Shown here: piece after piece, positions 11,472 through 24,718 of the stretch
Numbering within the stretch: the stretch's first letter is position 1
Layout of the letters: each line of letters begins with the position of its first letter
Source: Funneliformis mosseae
Lineage: Eukaryota > Glomeromycota > Glomeromycetes > Glomerales > Glomeraceae
Assembly (NCBI GenBank): GCA_910592005.1
Contig: CAJVPP010000479.1
Coordinates: forward strand, 1-31,477
Direction: 5' to 3'
Length of the DNA stretch: 31,477 nt
Notes under the pieces: generated by a model
What the model saw: only the letters and a program-made list of their open reading frames with translations
Told to the model about the DNA's origin: nothing
The model's database searches: none
Translations under genes and position numbers: made by a program

Positions 11472-11490
11472 TGTGGAATTCTTTTATTGG
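11472..11490 (-). promoter_or_regulatory. ERSE-like site upstream of calnexin
   Basis: On the minus strand (the calnexin strand) the sequence reads CCAAT, nine bases, then CCACA, starting about 175 nt upstream of the calnexin ATG. The animal ER-stress response element is CCAAT-N9-CCACG, so only the last base differs. Spacing, orientation and the target gene all fit. Fungi are better known for Hac1-type UPRE sites, so function is speculative. Confidence 0.35.
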
Positions 11491-11684
11491 TTAATTTCTC
11501 CAACTTAAATTCGTGTTCGAAATTTATTGGATAAATTATTATCAGAACTGAGATCGAGTTGTCCAATCATATTAAGAAATCTCACTGGGATAACATTGAA
11601 TAATCACCAAATATATAAAATTTTTATTATTTCTATATAGTATAATTAAATCCATCTCATTTCCATTTTTTATTCTATGTAATT

Positions 11685-16145
<4,461 letters not shown>

Positions 16146-16357
16146 ATTTTATATAAATAGCTGTGGTTTCGAATGAAAATGAAGTCGAGTGAAGAAAAAA
16201 AAATTTTAAAAATTGGATAATTATGGTGTTACAAGATTGTCTAAGCCACTTGAGCACAATGTACGAAAAGAAAATTTCCCGAGCCAATCAAGTTAATGGC
16301 TAAGCACATTAAAAATTTTTTATTTTATTTTATTAAAACAACAAAATTATTTATTTA

Positions 16358-16818
16358 TCAATAACCTTTATATCGAATTACATGATCAGCTCCGCCAAGC
16401 TAAATTAAAAGTATTTCGAAGAATTTTAATTAGTACATTTACTTAAAAATTCATAAATTAAAATACCTAACCATAAATATATGCTTACATCGATCACATC
16501 TATTTCCTCAAGCGAAGGTCCTTTTCTCTTATATTTTTCGGGTAATTGTGAATAATCCATATAAATTGATTTACTATTATTTGATTGCTTTTGTGCAGAA
16601 GAAAATGAAGTCTTGGTTCCACTTTGCGCTGCCGGATGTAGTTTTTGAACTTCTTCAACGATTTCTCCTTTAAGATTATTTTTTAATTAATATAAAGGAA
16701 TTTATCTAAAAGAGAATTGTATCTTTATATTACCTTTGTGAAGTTTACTTCTTGGTCCAAGAAATTTAATAAGTGGAACGTGTTTATGCAAAGCATTAAC
16801 AATTCGTGTTGGATACAT
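16358..16818 (-). CDS. KGD4: Kgd4/MRPS36-like 2-oxoglutarate dehydrogenase adaptor, 3 exons
   Basis: Exons 16734-16818, 16489-16667 and 16358-16399 give 306 nt and a 101-aa protein. It begins MYPTRIVNALHKHVPLIKFL, a short basic N terminus suited to mitochondrial import and matching the start of the YMR-31/MRPS36 family (a V..H.PLI.F pattern). The C-terminal half has SIYMDYSQLPEKYKRK, then SLEEIDVIDLGGAD, which parallels the LP.KYRRK...EE.E.I..GG segment of the human protein. The family was first listed as mitochondrial small-subunit ribosomal protein; it is now known as the subunit that tethers the E3 dihydrolipoyl dehydrogenase to the 2-oxoglutarate dehydrogenase complex in the matrix. The gene lies head-to-head with TAD3 and tandem to SNU114 (212 bp). 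It was too short and split to stand out as an open frame. Family call is good, not certain. Confidence 0.82.
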
Positions 16819-16986
16819 TTCTTTTTAATTTATATAAATAAAACTGTTACTATGAAGAAAAAAATAAGATTAAGAAATGGTAAATAAAGTAAATCCTCCA
16901 GATATATCCGGAAATTTGTGTTCCAGATTTTATATTCGAATCGGACTTTAAAATCACGTGTTTTTTGGAAAAGCTTTCTTGTTGTA
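16819..16986. promoter_or_regulatory. Bidirectional promoter region of KGD4 and TAD3
   Basis: Only 168 bp separate the start codons of two divergent housekeeping genes. The interval therefore must include both 5' UTRs and at least the proximal promoters. It contains TCCAGATATATCCGGA at about 16897-16912, an imperfect inverted repeat centred on ATAT, roughly midway between the genes. No TATA box is evident for either direction. Confidence 0.55.
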
Positions 16987-18385
16987 ATGACAACTGCGGA
17001 ACAAATTTTACCGTTTGAATGTGTATTATCAGAGGAAGAGAGCAGAGTTTTAGAGACAGGTATCATGCTATTTTTGTTATTTTTAAAATATAATTACATG
17101 TATTAGTTTTATAATTTAAAGGTTTTACCTTCAAAATAGTTGATATATATGTGAGTGATGTGGAGCCAAAAGAAACTGAACGTGTGATAAAGTAAGGTTT
17201 TATTTAATGAGGATTTAATTAGACGTAATTTTAATTTTAAATTTTCCTTTTTTTTTTTTGATTAATAAGATTTTTAGAAAATCATTGTCCTCGTGATAAT
17301 GAAATCTTATGTCATGCTAAAAGGATAAAGAAAACTTCTCACGACAAAGGTAAATTATGAATTCATTATTTATTATCGTTTTAAAATTCGAAATTTCATC
17401 AATTAAATCAAAAAAATTTTTTTTTATTGTAGGATTTACATTGGCAGTGTTAATATGCTCAGTTGAAAAGATTACAATCACAGAATTAACAATCTTAATA
17501 AATAATCATAACCTTGGTTCAATACTTAAACCACGTATACAGCAAATATGTAAATATCCTGCTATTACGCGTTCTCAATTTGATGAATGGAGAAAATTAT
17601 GGCCAATAAATTTTCGTGAAGATCCTAGAAGGTACTTGAAGTGTATTGAATTTGTTGTCTCAATGATTGACATTTAGTATTGATCTTTCTTCTCGTGATT
17701 AAATTTAGAGAAACGAAATTTACTTTAAAAGAAATTGAGCGTATAAAACAATATATGGATAATGCTATTCAATTATCTTCTCAAGCAAAATCAAAAGGTG
17801 AATTACCAATTGGATGTATATTAGTTGATCCAAAGAAAAACATTACACTGTCGGAAGTTATTGATACTCGTAATTCAACAAAAAATCCACTTCGACATGC
17901 TATATTAAATTGTATAGATGATATAGCTTCATTAGAAAGATCAAATCGTGTTAAAAAATCAAAAAAAATTGAGGTTCCTCGAAAAAGAACATTTAATGAA
18001 GTTACTATTGAAGGAAAAGATGATGTAGAAATAACACTCGATGAAGATGATTTTGTTGAACAAAGAGAAAATGTTGAAAGCGCTTATTTATGTAAAGGGT
18101 ATGATGTATTTGTAACTCATGAACCATGTATAATGTATGTATTTTTATTTTATTTATTTCTTTATTTTCAGAAATTTTTAACGTGATATACTTTGCCATA
18201 GGTGTTCAATGGCACTTGTACATTCAAGGGTTAGACGAGTATTTTATGGTCGTTCAAATACAGTATCAGGTGGTTTAGGTTCTTGTTATAAAATTCACAC
18301 TCATAATTCACTTAATCATCATTTTCAGTCATTTAAAGGACTTTTACAACATAAAATTGATGATTTACCACTAATTGATTGTTAA
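16987..18385 (+). CDS. TAD3: Tad3/ADAT3, non-catalytic subunit of tRNA A34 deaminase, 6 exons
   Basis: Tad3 pairs with Tad2 to convert adenosine 34 to inosine in tRNA anticodons. Exons 16987-17059, 17122-17191, 17270-17349, 17433-17631, 17709-18134 and 18202-18385 total 1032 nt, 343 aa (human 351, yeast 322). The N-terminal domain includes HLKR-like LENHCPRDNEILCHAKRIKK (about residues 49-68) and FDEWRKLWPINFRED. The deaminase domain (about 150-325) has the zinc ligands H204 in RHAILNCID and P280-C281-I-M-C284, followed by SMALVHSRVRRVFYG and GGLGSCYKIH. The catalytic HAE glutamate is replaced (HAI), as expected of Tad3 (animal forms have HAV), which identifies it as the partner subunit. A charged insert of about 55 residues (K/E/D-rich, about 218-268) separates the two zinc motifs. 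It may hold an alternative donor in the split PCIM codon; none is needed. The assignment is very secure. Confidence 0.93.
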
Positions 18386-19337
18386 ATCATTATTGGTTAA
18401 GTGATCCGAATTTGGTATTAAATCTTCTTTAAAGATCATTATTTAGATAATTTCTAGTATTTTCAAAAAAAGTACTCCATAGATACAAAAGTATTATTTG
18501 TTTCTTTTAGTCCAAAAAAGTTAAAGAGGGTAACAAAAAAAATATAATAAGTTTTTTTTTTTTTCAATCAACTCAATAAATGTATTTATCTATTTCATTA
18601 TCCATACAAAATTCTGATATTTAAATTCTTAAATTTCATCCTCATCCATATTATATAAAAGTCTTAAATCTATTTTATCAATTCTTTCTAATGTAATATA
18701 AAAACAATAAAAATTAAAAAATTTCAGTTATTAATATTACAACCTTTATTAAATAAAATAAAAATTTTATCAATATATTATGCAATTTAACATCCATTAT
18801 TATAATAAACTTTTTTCTTTAAAGAAGAATATAGGTTAATTTTTAACCTATTAATTAATCAGTTAAGAATTCTTAGGCTAGTTTCAACCTCATTACTTAC
18901 AATTTTAAAGATTTATTGGATTTGTTAATTACACCTATATGAATGCATGAATTTCTATTTATTTTTCTAAATGAATGAAAATGTGCAAATCTCGTAGTTA
19001 GCAGTATTAGCGATAGCTGTAGAAATTTACCATAAATATACGAGCAAAGTAATAATATAATACTAGGACTTACATTAAATGACCTGGTAGTCCCTCTCTC
19101 CTTGATAGCATTATTACTTTTATTTATAATAAAAGTTTCTTAATTAAACTTTAATTTTTTAATTACACTATATGTTAAATCATGTATTACAACAGATTTA
19201 TTTTTATGAAAATTATATTACATTTCGTAAGTGATTGTAAAGTTTAAATATATAAAAAACTTCAAATTTGTATTACATTTCTGCTAAGCAAAACCTAGAG
19301 ATACATGTTTCTAGTTTTATAAAATATCTATTTTATT
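18386..19337. other. AT-rich spacer downstream of TAD3
   Basis: No intact gene is seen. The first 200 bp presumably include the TAD3 3' UTR. A possible terminal exon fragment on the minus strand is listed separately (18629-18687). A 21-bp inverted repeat (9-bp arms ATAGGTTAA, 3-bp centre) is at 18831-18851. From here on the DNA changes character to repeat-derived sequence. Confidence 0.55.
18629..18687 (-). other. Possible orphan terminal exon
   Basis: After an AG acceptor (minus strand, 18689-18688) a frame reads RIDKIDLRLLYNMDEDEI and stops at TAA (18629-18631). The composition, acidic end and acceptor look like the last exon of a protein-coding gene. No upstream exon with a matching donor could be joined, and I do not recognise the family. 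It may be a leftover from a gene removed by repeat insertion, or chance. Confidence 0.22.
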
Positions 19338-20930
19338 TCACTTGCTTTTTAAAAATTTTCTTTTTAATCTTTTTAATTTTTTCAGAGCCTTTTTAGCAGA
19401 TAGCCTCTTTGTACTATCTTGACTTAGCAAAAGATCCCTAAATTTAAAGATTTTTTCTAAAAGATTAATAATCTAAGTGATTACTTTTTTAATTAATTTC
19501 CTTACACTCCATAAATCAACTTCACTACAATGATTTCTAGTGAATACTTTCAGAGTATGTTTCTCAGTAGTAAAATACATTGCTAAATTATTTGGATATT
19601 TAGTAGCATCATCTTAATCTATAAAAAACTATTTTGATAGATCATCATATCTTCAAAGAATATTATCTTATCAGATATCCTGATGATATATAGGATCATT
19701 ATCATCATATAAAACCTGTAGATATTATAAAGAATAAATAATATATCTATCTAAAAATTGCTAACATATTTACCACAAGTACTTCTAGAATACAGATAAT
19801 AGTTTTAAATAATTTCTGTTAATTACTTGATATAACTTGTAATCCTTTTAGAGAAAAATACACTAAACCGCTTTCTTTATTGTAATAATATAGATGATTA
19901 ATATTAGGTACTTCTTTCCTAACTAATTTTTTATAAAGATTAACGAGTTTTTAAATATGAGTTTGAATATTTTTAAAAAGATAGGTTTTTTTAATACCTG
20001 TGTTACTTATTTTGATTATACAATTATTTCTGCAATATAATTGATAAAAAATGACATTAGATTATAAGATAATTTGAAAGAAAGTAAATTCCTTACCTTA
20101 TCTATATATTGGTTTAAACTTAGGTATTCTACGTTTTTCAATCACTGGCTGAAGCACATTAATAATACAGCTTAAATTGATTATTCTTAGCAGATGACAA
20201 ATATGTTCATTCCTGAACTTTAAGTTTGATTACACAATGTCAACAACATCTGGTATAATATAACCCCTTACAGGTCAGCAAATAGCAACAAACATTATTT
20301 GAGATCCATGGGTATAGTAACCTGTGATTGCAAAATTACGTTTAATATATAGCACATCTTGAAACAGATACAAAATCTTACCTAAGACATATGGAGCTGG
20401 ATCATAAGTTCATACAAGTTTTTTTCCAAGTTCTGATTTTAGATTTTCAGTGCTGATAGATAATTTTTCTCTTTTCTAAATGGGCAAACATTATTAAGGA
20501 TTAGATCATATTAAGGTCAATCATCTTTTGTACTCATGAATTTACTACTATTTTGAATAGATATACTATTGAGAATGAGATATTTCAAAAGGTTTCTAAT
20601 GCAATTGTCTCATAATCCAATAAAGGAATATTCAGTTCTATCATTTGGAGGAATTTTATCATTTGAGATAGATAAGAATATCACACAAATACAAAAATCA
20701 GTAGTATTTTCAGTATCACTAACTCAAAATAAGAGTCTAAGATCATCTAGATTGCAAAGATCTGTGACATTTTTTTGATTGTAACAAATTAATTTTATTT
20801 TAGGATATAAGTATCTTAATATCTTCAAAAAGTTCTTTATCAAGGAATTCTGAAAGAAATCCAATTTCTGAAATTGTAAGTTTTTTAAAAACTTCACCAC
20901 TGACATCTTAGACTATGAATGTAGAGAAGA
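19338..20930 (-). pseudogene. Decayed Crinkler-type protein-kinase-like gene
   Basis: Reading the minus strand across several frameshifts and stops gives ordered segments of one protein: RTEYSFIGL, STKDD.P.YDLILNNVCPFR, LSISTENLKSELGKKLV (20440s), TYDPAPYVLG (near 20381-20410), an intron-like gap of about 60 nt, GYYTHGSQIMFVAIC, RGYIIPDVVDIV, NLKFRNEHICHLLRIINLS and VLQPVIEKRRIPKFKPIYR (20107-20165). The kinase-like C terminus follows: KLVRKEVPNINHLYYY, ICILEVLV, the catalytic loop HQDI-stop-stop-DNILFE (about 19665-19685, expected HRDIRWDN), SK-stop-FFID-stop-DDATKYP (expected IDWDDA), EVDLWSV and RLSAKKALKKLKRLKRKF, ending at TGA 19338. This order matches the expanded Crinkler/kinase-like families of arbuscular mycorrhizal fungi. 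The tryptophan-to-stop changes show it is dead. The exact 5' limit is uncertain. Confidence 0.72.
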
Positions 20931-21129
20931 AACATTATTAGTAAATGATAGAACAAATTAGTAATGCAACTATAATAATGATACATTCTTACCTGCTTTT
21001 CTTTTTCTTTCAAAATCTAATTAGTTTTGAAAAAAAATAATAATAGTGAGAAAACGAATATGATAACGAGTGATAACTGCAAATTTCTTATTCGAAAGAG
21101 AGACATTTACTAGTAGTGAAAGCTATAAT

Positions 21130-21505
21130 AGCAGGAAATATGAAGATATAAAAGCATCTTCATTTTAGTTTTTTTTGTCATTATCAAAATATTCTTTAAA
21201 TTTAATCTTAGGTTGCATTTTCATGTTAAGATCTTTAATTTTATCTTTTATATAAATTTTATTATAATGCTCAAAAGTTCAACTTCAATTTTATAAAGAT
21301 CTATACTGTGGAATCTTAAACTACCCTTTTTACTTTTTTTCTATAAAAAAGAAGCTCTTTGAAGCTTGAAACAGTAAATTGATCAAAATATCAATTTTAT
21401 CATCATTGGTGTATACTTTACTAATGATAACATTGAAATTATTATCAAAAGCTTCTCCTAAAATTAAATAATTACTGAAGCTGTTATTATATTTCTGTAA
21501 GTGCT
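21130..21505 (-). pseudogene. Probable Crinkler N-terminal domain remnant
   Basis: Upstream of the decayed kinase on the same strand, a frame reads NYLILGEAFDNNFNVIIS, then YTNDDKIDILINLLFQASKS (about 21470-21370). After a stop and frame change come SLRFHSIDLYKIEVELFEHY and KDKIKDLNMKMQPKIKFKEY (to about 21180). The opening LILGEAF.N.F.V.I.., a K.I..L..L helix and an L.L..(V/I)DL strand is the layout of the ubiquitin-like Crinkler (CRN) header domain. It is probably the first exon of the kinase pseudogene downstream, with a degraded linker at 20930-21130. Several stops interrupt it. The resemblance is from memory of the family pattern, so confidence is moderate. Confidence 0.45.
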
Positions 21506-21658
21506 GTAAATGCTGTAAATAATAAAATATATTTTAAAGAAAGAAAGTTAGAAAGAAAAGTATTGAAAGTTATACGTATATATATACTTTTTTGAATATA
21601 TAGTAATTAATTATAAAATGATCTTTATAAACTCTTAATTAGAAATACGAAATATAAT

Positions 21659-21793
21659 ATAATGATATAAACATAGTATAAAAAAAGTTTATATAATGAT
21701 ATAAGCATAGTAAAAAAAGTTTATATAATAATATAAGCATAGTAAAAAAAAAGTTTATCTAATAATATAAGCATAGTAAAAAAAAAGTTTATA
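21659..21793. repeat. Tandem array, about 4 units of 33-35 bp
   Basis: Four consecutive units share the core ATATAAGCATAGTA, then a run of A, then AAGTTTAT. Units differ mainly in the A-run length and in TAATGATAT versus TAATAATAT. The array lies between the Crinkler-like remnant and the further repeats, and is probably slippage-derived minisatellite DNA. Confidence 0.8.
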
Positions 21794-22295
21794 AAATTAA
21801 TTTATTAGCTTAGATTGCATTTATAAAGTATTTATAGGGATAGACGTTAATTAACTATTAATTAATAAAATTTTTTACAAAGTTATATTTAGAATTATGT
21901 AGTGATACAAAAATATATATGGTTCTTTGCTAGAAAAATGAGGTTCTCAGACCTTCTGACCGAAATTGAGATTTTGCTTTATATTAATGTGTAACATATA
22001 AACTTTATTTGGTTAAATTTTATAGTAATTTATTATACCTTACCTTTTAAATAATATCATACTGTAATTAAATACTATATACTCTAAAATTAATGAGAAT
22101 TTAGATAATGCGAAAGGAACTGCCATTCCTTTTGCTATGTAAAAAGCATATAGGATAGACAGATATGAATTTTTAATAACTTTTCATGAACTTTTTATGC
22201 TTTTATTCTTTCCTTTAAACTTACTACTAAAATTTTTATCTTAGACTGATCATTCACTTTTTTATTTACAAAATAAAGTTTTCACAATAATAAAG

Positions 22296-22345
22296 AGTGA
22301 AATACCATCATTTAATAAAATTATATTAAATGGTGATATCCCACT
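22296..22345. repeat. 50-bp imperfect palindrome (MITE-like)
   Basis: The segment begins AGTGAAATACCATCATTTAA and ends with a near-perfect reverse complement of it (TTAAATGGTGATATCCCACT), with about 17 of 25 positions paired. There is no obvious flanking target duplication. It could be a tiny foldback element or the joined ends of a deleted transposon. Confidence 0.5.
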
Positions 22346-22349
22346 TGTC

Positions 22350-22570
22350 CTAGATTATATTATCATCATATAATCTGGATACCACCATATGATCTAAATA
22401 ATATAATCTAATTATTATCATATAATCTATTTATTTTCGTGTATCAGGTATCTTTTTTATACTCTAACTATCCTTTTAAATCTTTCTTGATATCTGTATT
22501 TTTTATCACCATATAATCTAACTACTATTTACCAATTAACTTAACTACCACTATATAATCTAAATATCAT
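22350..22570. repeat. Cluster of ATATAATCTA motifs
   Basis: About six copies of (C)ATATAATCTA or one-mismatch versions (including CATATGATCTA) are spread over 220 bp, usually preceded by ATCA or CACC/ACCA. Spacing is irregular, so this is not a simple tandem array. It may be a decayed minisatellite. Confidence 0.45.
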
Positions 22571-22767
22571 GCTTTTTTTCTTATTTCTGAGTCATTTACA
22601 TGCTAAATTCTATAATGAAGTTGTTGGTTCTCTGTAGCTGTTTAGATATTTAGTTTTATGTTAAAGATGCTGACCTCCTGCATCTGGTTGAATGCTGGAT
22701 TCTATATTAGAGTGCTTATCCTTTGCGCCTATTTGGTTGCCTTTCTAGATATAGAAATAATTTAAAA

Positions 22768-22990
22768 AAGGTGACGGGTGGCGTAGTTAATTTGCAAATC
22801 AGATTTTGGCTAACATTATGCTATATTTTAACCTGATCTTTAGGGCGGAATATCTTAGCGTTTTGTGATTGGATTCGTGCAGTTTTATATTCATTTGAAA
22901 GAGGGCATTGAGAGCTTTCCAATAATACTAAGATCACATAAATCGGATGCCTGGATGCCGAGTTATTGCGTCTCAAAGTTTTGAAAAAAA
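22768..22990. repeat. Less AT-rich block, likely dispersed repeat fragment
   Basis: A segment starting GGTGACGGGTGGCGTAGTTA and containing GAGAGCTTTCCAATAATACT and GAGTTATTGCGTCTCAAAG is clearly richer in G+C than its surroundings and has no open reading frame. Such blocks in this kind of genome are usually members of a dispersed, possibly transposed family; I cannot confirm copy number from one window. Confidence 0.35.
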
Positions 22991-23214
22991 ATATGAAATA
23001 GTGCTGGCTGAAATTAACGAAATTTACTATGCTTTACTGCGTTAATCATATGTTTTGATTCCTCACCAGTTCTAGGCACTTTTCTGCCATTTTCAAGTAA
23101 CTTTTAAGTAACTTTCAAAGGCTTGGTTTGGTGGTCAGTTGGTTAGAAAATCAGAGGTGTAATTTGTATTATATTAATCAGCCCATATATTTTCCTTTTC
23201 AATTGTCATTTCTT

Positions 23215-23400
23215 GATTACCAGATGAGATACATGCGAAGTGCTGAATTTGCAATCCATCTATTTGCTAAAAATGTGTTGCAATCCATTCACTCATTTTT
23301 TGATTGCTGGTGAGGCATAAAGTGCTGATGTTGTACCATTCTTGCAATCCTATCTATGACCATTTTGATTGCTAAGAATAAGGCACAAAGTGCTAAATTA
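23215..23400. repeat. Three degenerate repeats of 65-87 bp
   Basis: Copies begin at about 23215, 23302 and 23367. Each opens with GATT(A/G)C(C/T) and carries, at similar spacing, a (A)AAGTGCTGA/AAAGTGCTAA motif; the first two also share GCAATCC followed by (T)ATCTAT. The third copy is partial. Confidence 0.6.
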
Positions 23401-23778
23401 GTTCAGGTTATATAGCTTTTATACCTTTTTTTGTGTATTCTCCTAAATTTTTCTGCCTTCCTAATCTCTTTTCTGCCTATTGACGGTAGTATTTAAAAGC
23501 ATAATTTCTTATTTTATTTCTATATAATTCTACCTTTGAATACTATCAAATTTATACCCTAGTTTTCGCCCAAGCCTTCCTAGAAATCTTTCTTGTATAG
23601 TTTTTATACTGGGATACTTTAAGGCAGTAATGTACATTTTTGATATCCCAGAGATTTGTTGTCTCAGCTATATGTCTAAACCTGTTTCACACTATGTCTC
23701 AAAGATCCTATCTATTCTATCTATGTTCTATCAGCGTCTCATCAGTGTCCCATCAATGTTTCATAACAATATTATTTT

Positions 23779-23890
23779 GGGATACTATTACATCGATTAT
23801 TTTTAGGCATTATTATATTGATTACTTTTGGATACTACTACATTAAATACTTTGGGTACTATCATATCAACTACTTTTAGATACTATTAC
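23779..23890. repeat. Degenerate tandem repeats of about 25 bp
   Basis: Five units follow the theme GGATACTATTACAT..A.TACTTTT (for example GGATACTACTACATTAAATA and GGGTACTATCATATCAACTA). Each unit differs from the others by several substitutions. Immediately upstream (about 23725-23765) a shorter theme GTCTCATCA/GTCCCATCA/GTTTCATAA also repeats. Confidence 0.6.
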
Positions 23891-24314
23891 TAATCTAGTA
23901 TTTTTCTAACAAGCATATTCGCTCAAAATTTTTATTTTGAAGATTTGGAAAATTTCTATGTAATTTTATACTAATTTTTTGCATATACTACCATGTTACT
24001 TGCGCAAAAAATGGCTTAAAAAATATATAAAACTTTACAATAAACTTTCTAGGTATTTTGATGATTCGTCTAAAGCAGATATAAATAAGATCATTAAATT
24101 AAATGGATAAGTACTCAGCTGAAATTACCACACCTCTACTAAAATACTTAGCCGTAAGCATTTCACATAATATTATTTATATATTTTTTTCTCCTGCAAT
24201 AATACTGGCTAACTTCAATTCCTATATTCAATCTGGATTCGCAAAGTGAACATCTCTCTAACCTTTGATTATATAACCTAGCCTCAGATATGCCTAGAGG
24301 TGTAAATCACTAGT

Positions 24315-24545
24315 TTGAATGTATCAGTCACTTTTTTCTCACAAATTCCATATTTTTTTCTGACTACAAACTATATAATTGCAATAAGTAATAAGGTAAG
24401 TATAGAATATATTAACATAGGTAACATTAAGAAGTCTGCAACAATAGGAATGATCAGTGTTAAAGGTATTGCTTGGGATAATAACACCGTACTGGTTGAA
24501 ATTAAAAAAATCAGACATGTGAAAATTGACCTAAATTCAGCCTAA
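24315..24545 (+). other. Uncertain open frame upstream of the LINE
   Basis: A 76-codon frame contains the segment SIEYINIGNIKKSATIGMIS, which has a protein-like composition rather than the homopolymer-like composition of chance frames nearby. Its stop lies inside an 11-bp tandem repeat. I do not recognise it. It may be a coding remnant or part of the LINE 5' region. Confidence 0.2.
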
Positions 24546-24620
24546 ATTCAGCCTAAATTTGGCAAATTATCAAAAATCAGCCTAGCCAATTGGCATACAT
24601 CAGCAATTGGCATACATCAA
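24530..24620. repeat. Two adjacent short tandem repeats
   Basis: An 11-bp unit CCTAAATTCAG occurs three times in perfect phase (24530-24540, 24541-24551 and a variant at 24552-24562). After 24 bp, a 17-bp unit CAATTGGCATACATCAG occurs twice (24587-24603 and 24604-24620). They sit about 100-190 bp ahead of the LINE ORF1 start and may belong to its 5' untranslated or promoter region. Confidence 0.7.
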
Positions 24621-24718
24621 TTCTTTTTCTCTCTTAACAATACCAAAATTTAGAAAAAACAAAAATTTTATTTTTCAAAGAAAACTTATTTTTTTATTAA
24701 AAACTTTAATCATACAAT

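Larger units (their letters stand above)
21506..24300. other. Gene-free repeat-rich region
   Basis: No coding region is supported in these 2.8 kb. The DNA is built largely of degenerate repeats: a 33-35-bp tandem array (21659-21793), a 50-bp palindrome (22296-22345), a cluster of ATATAATCTA motifs (22350-22570), a less AT-rich block that looks like a dispersed repeat fragment (22768-22990), degenerate 65-87-bp repeats (23215-23400) and degenerate 25-bp repeats (23779-23890). Short open frames here fall inside these repeats. Confidence 0.65.

Noticed and set aside
22768..22840. Possible tRNA-like start (GGTGACGGGTGGCGTAGTTA)
   Set aside because: It superficially resembles an A box, but there is no B box (GGTTCRANTCC) at proper spacing and no cloverleaf can be drawn.
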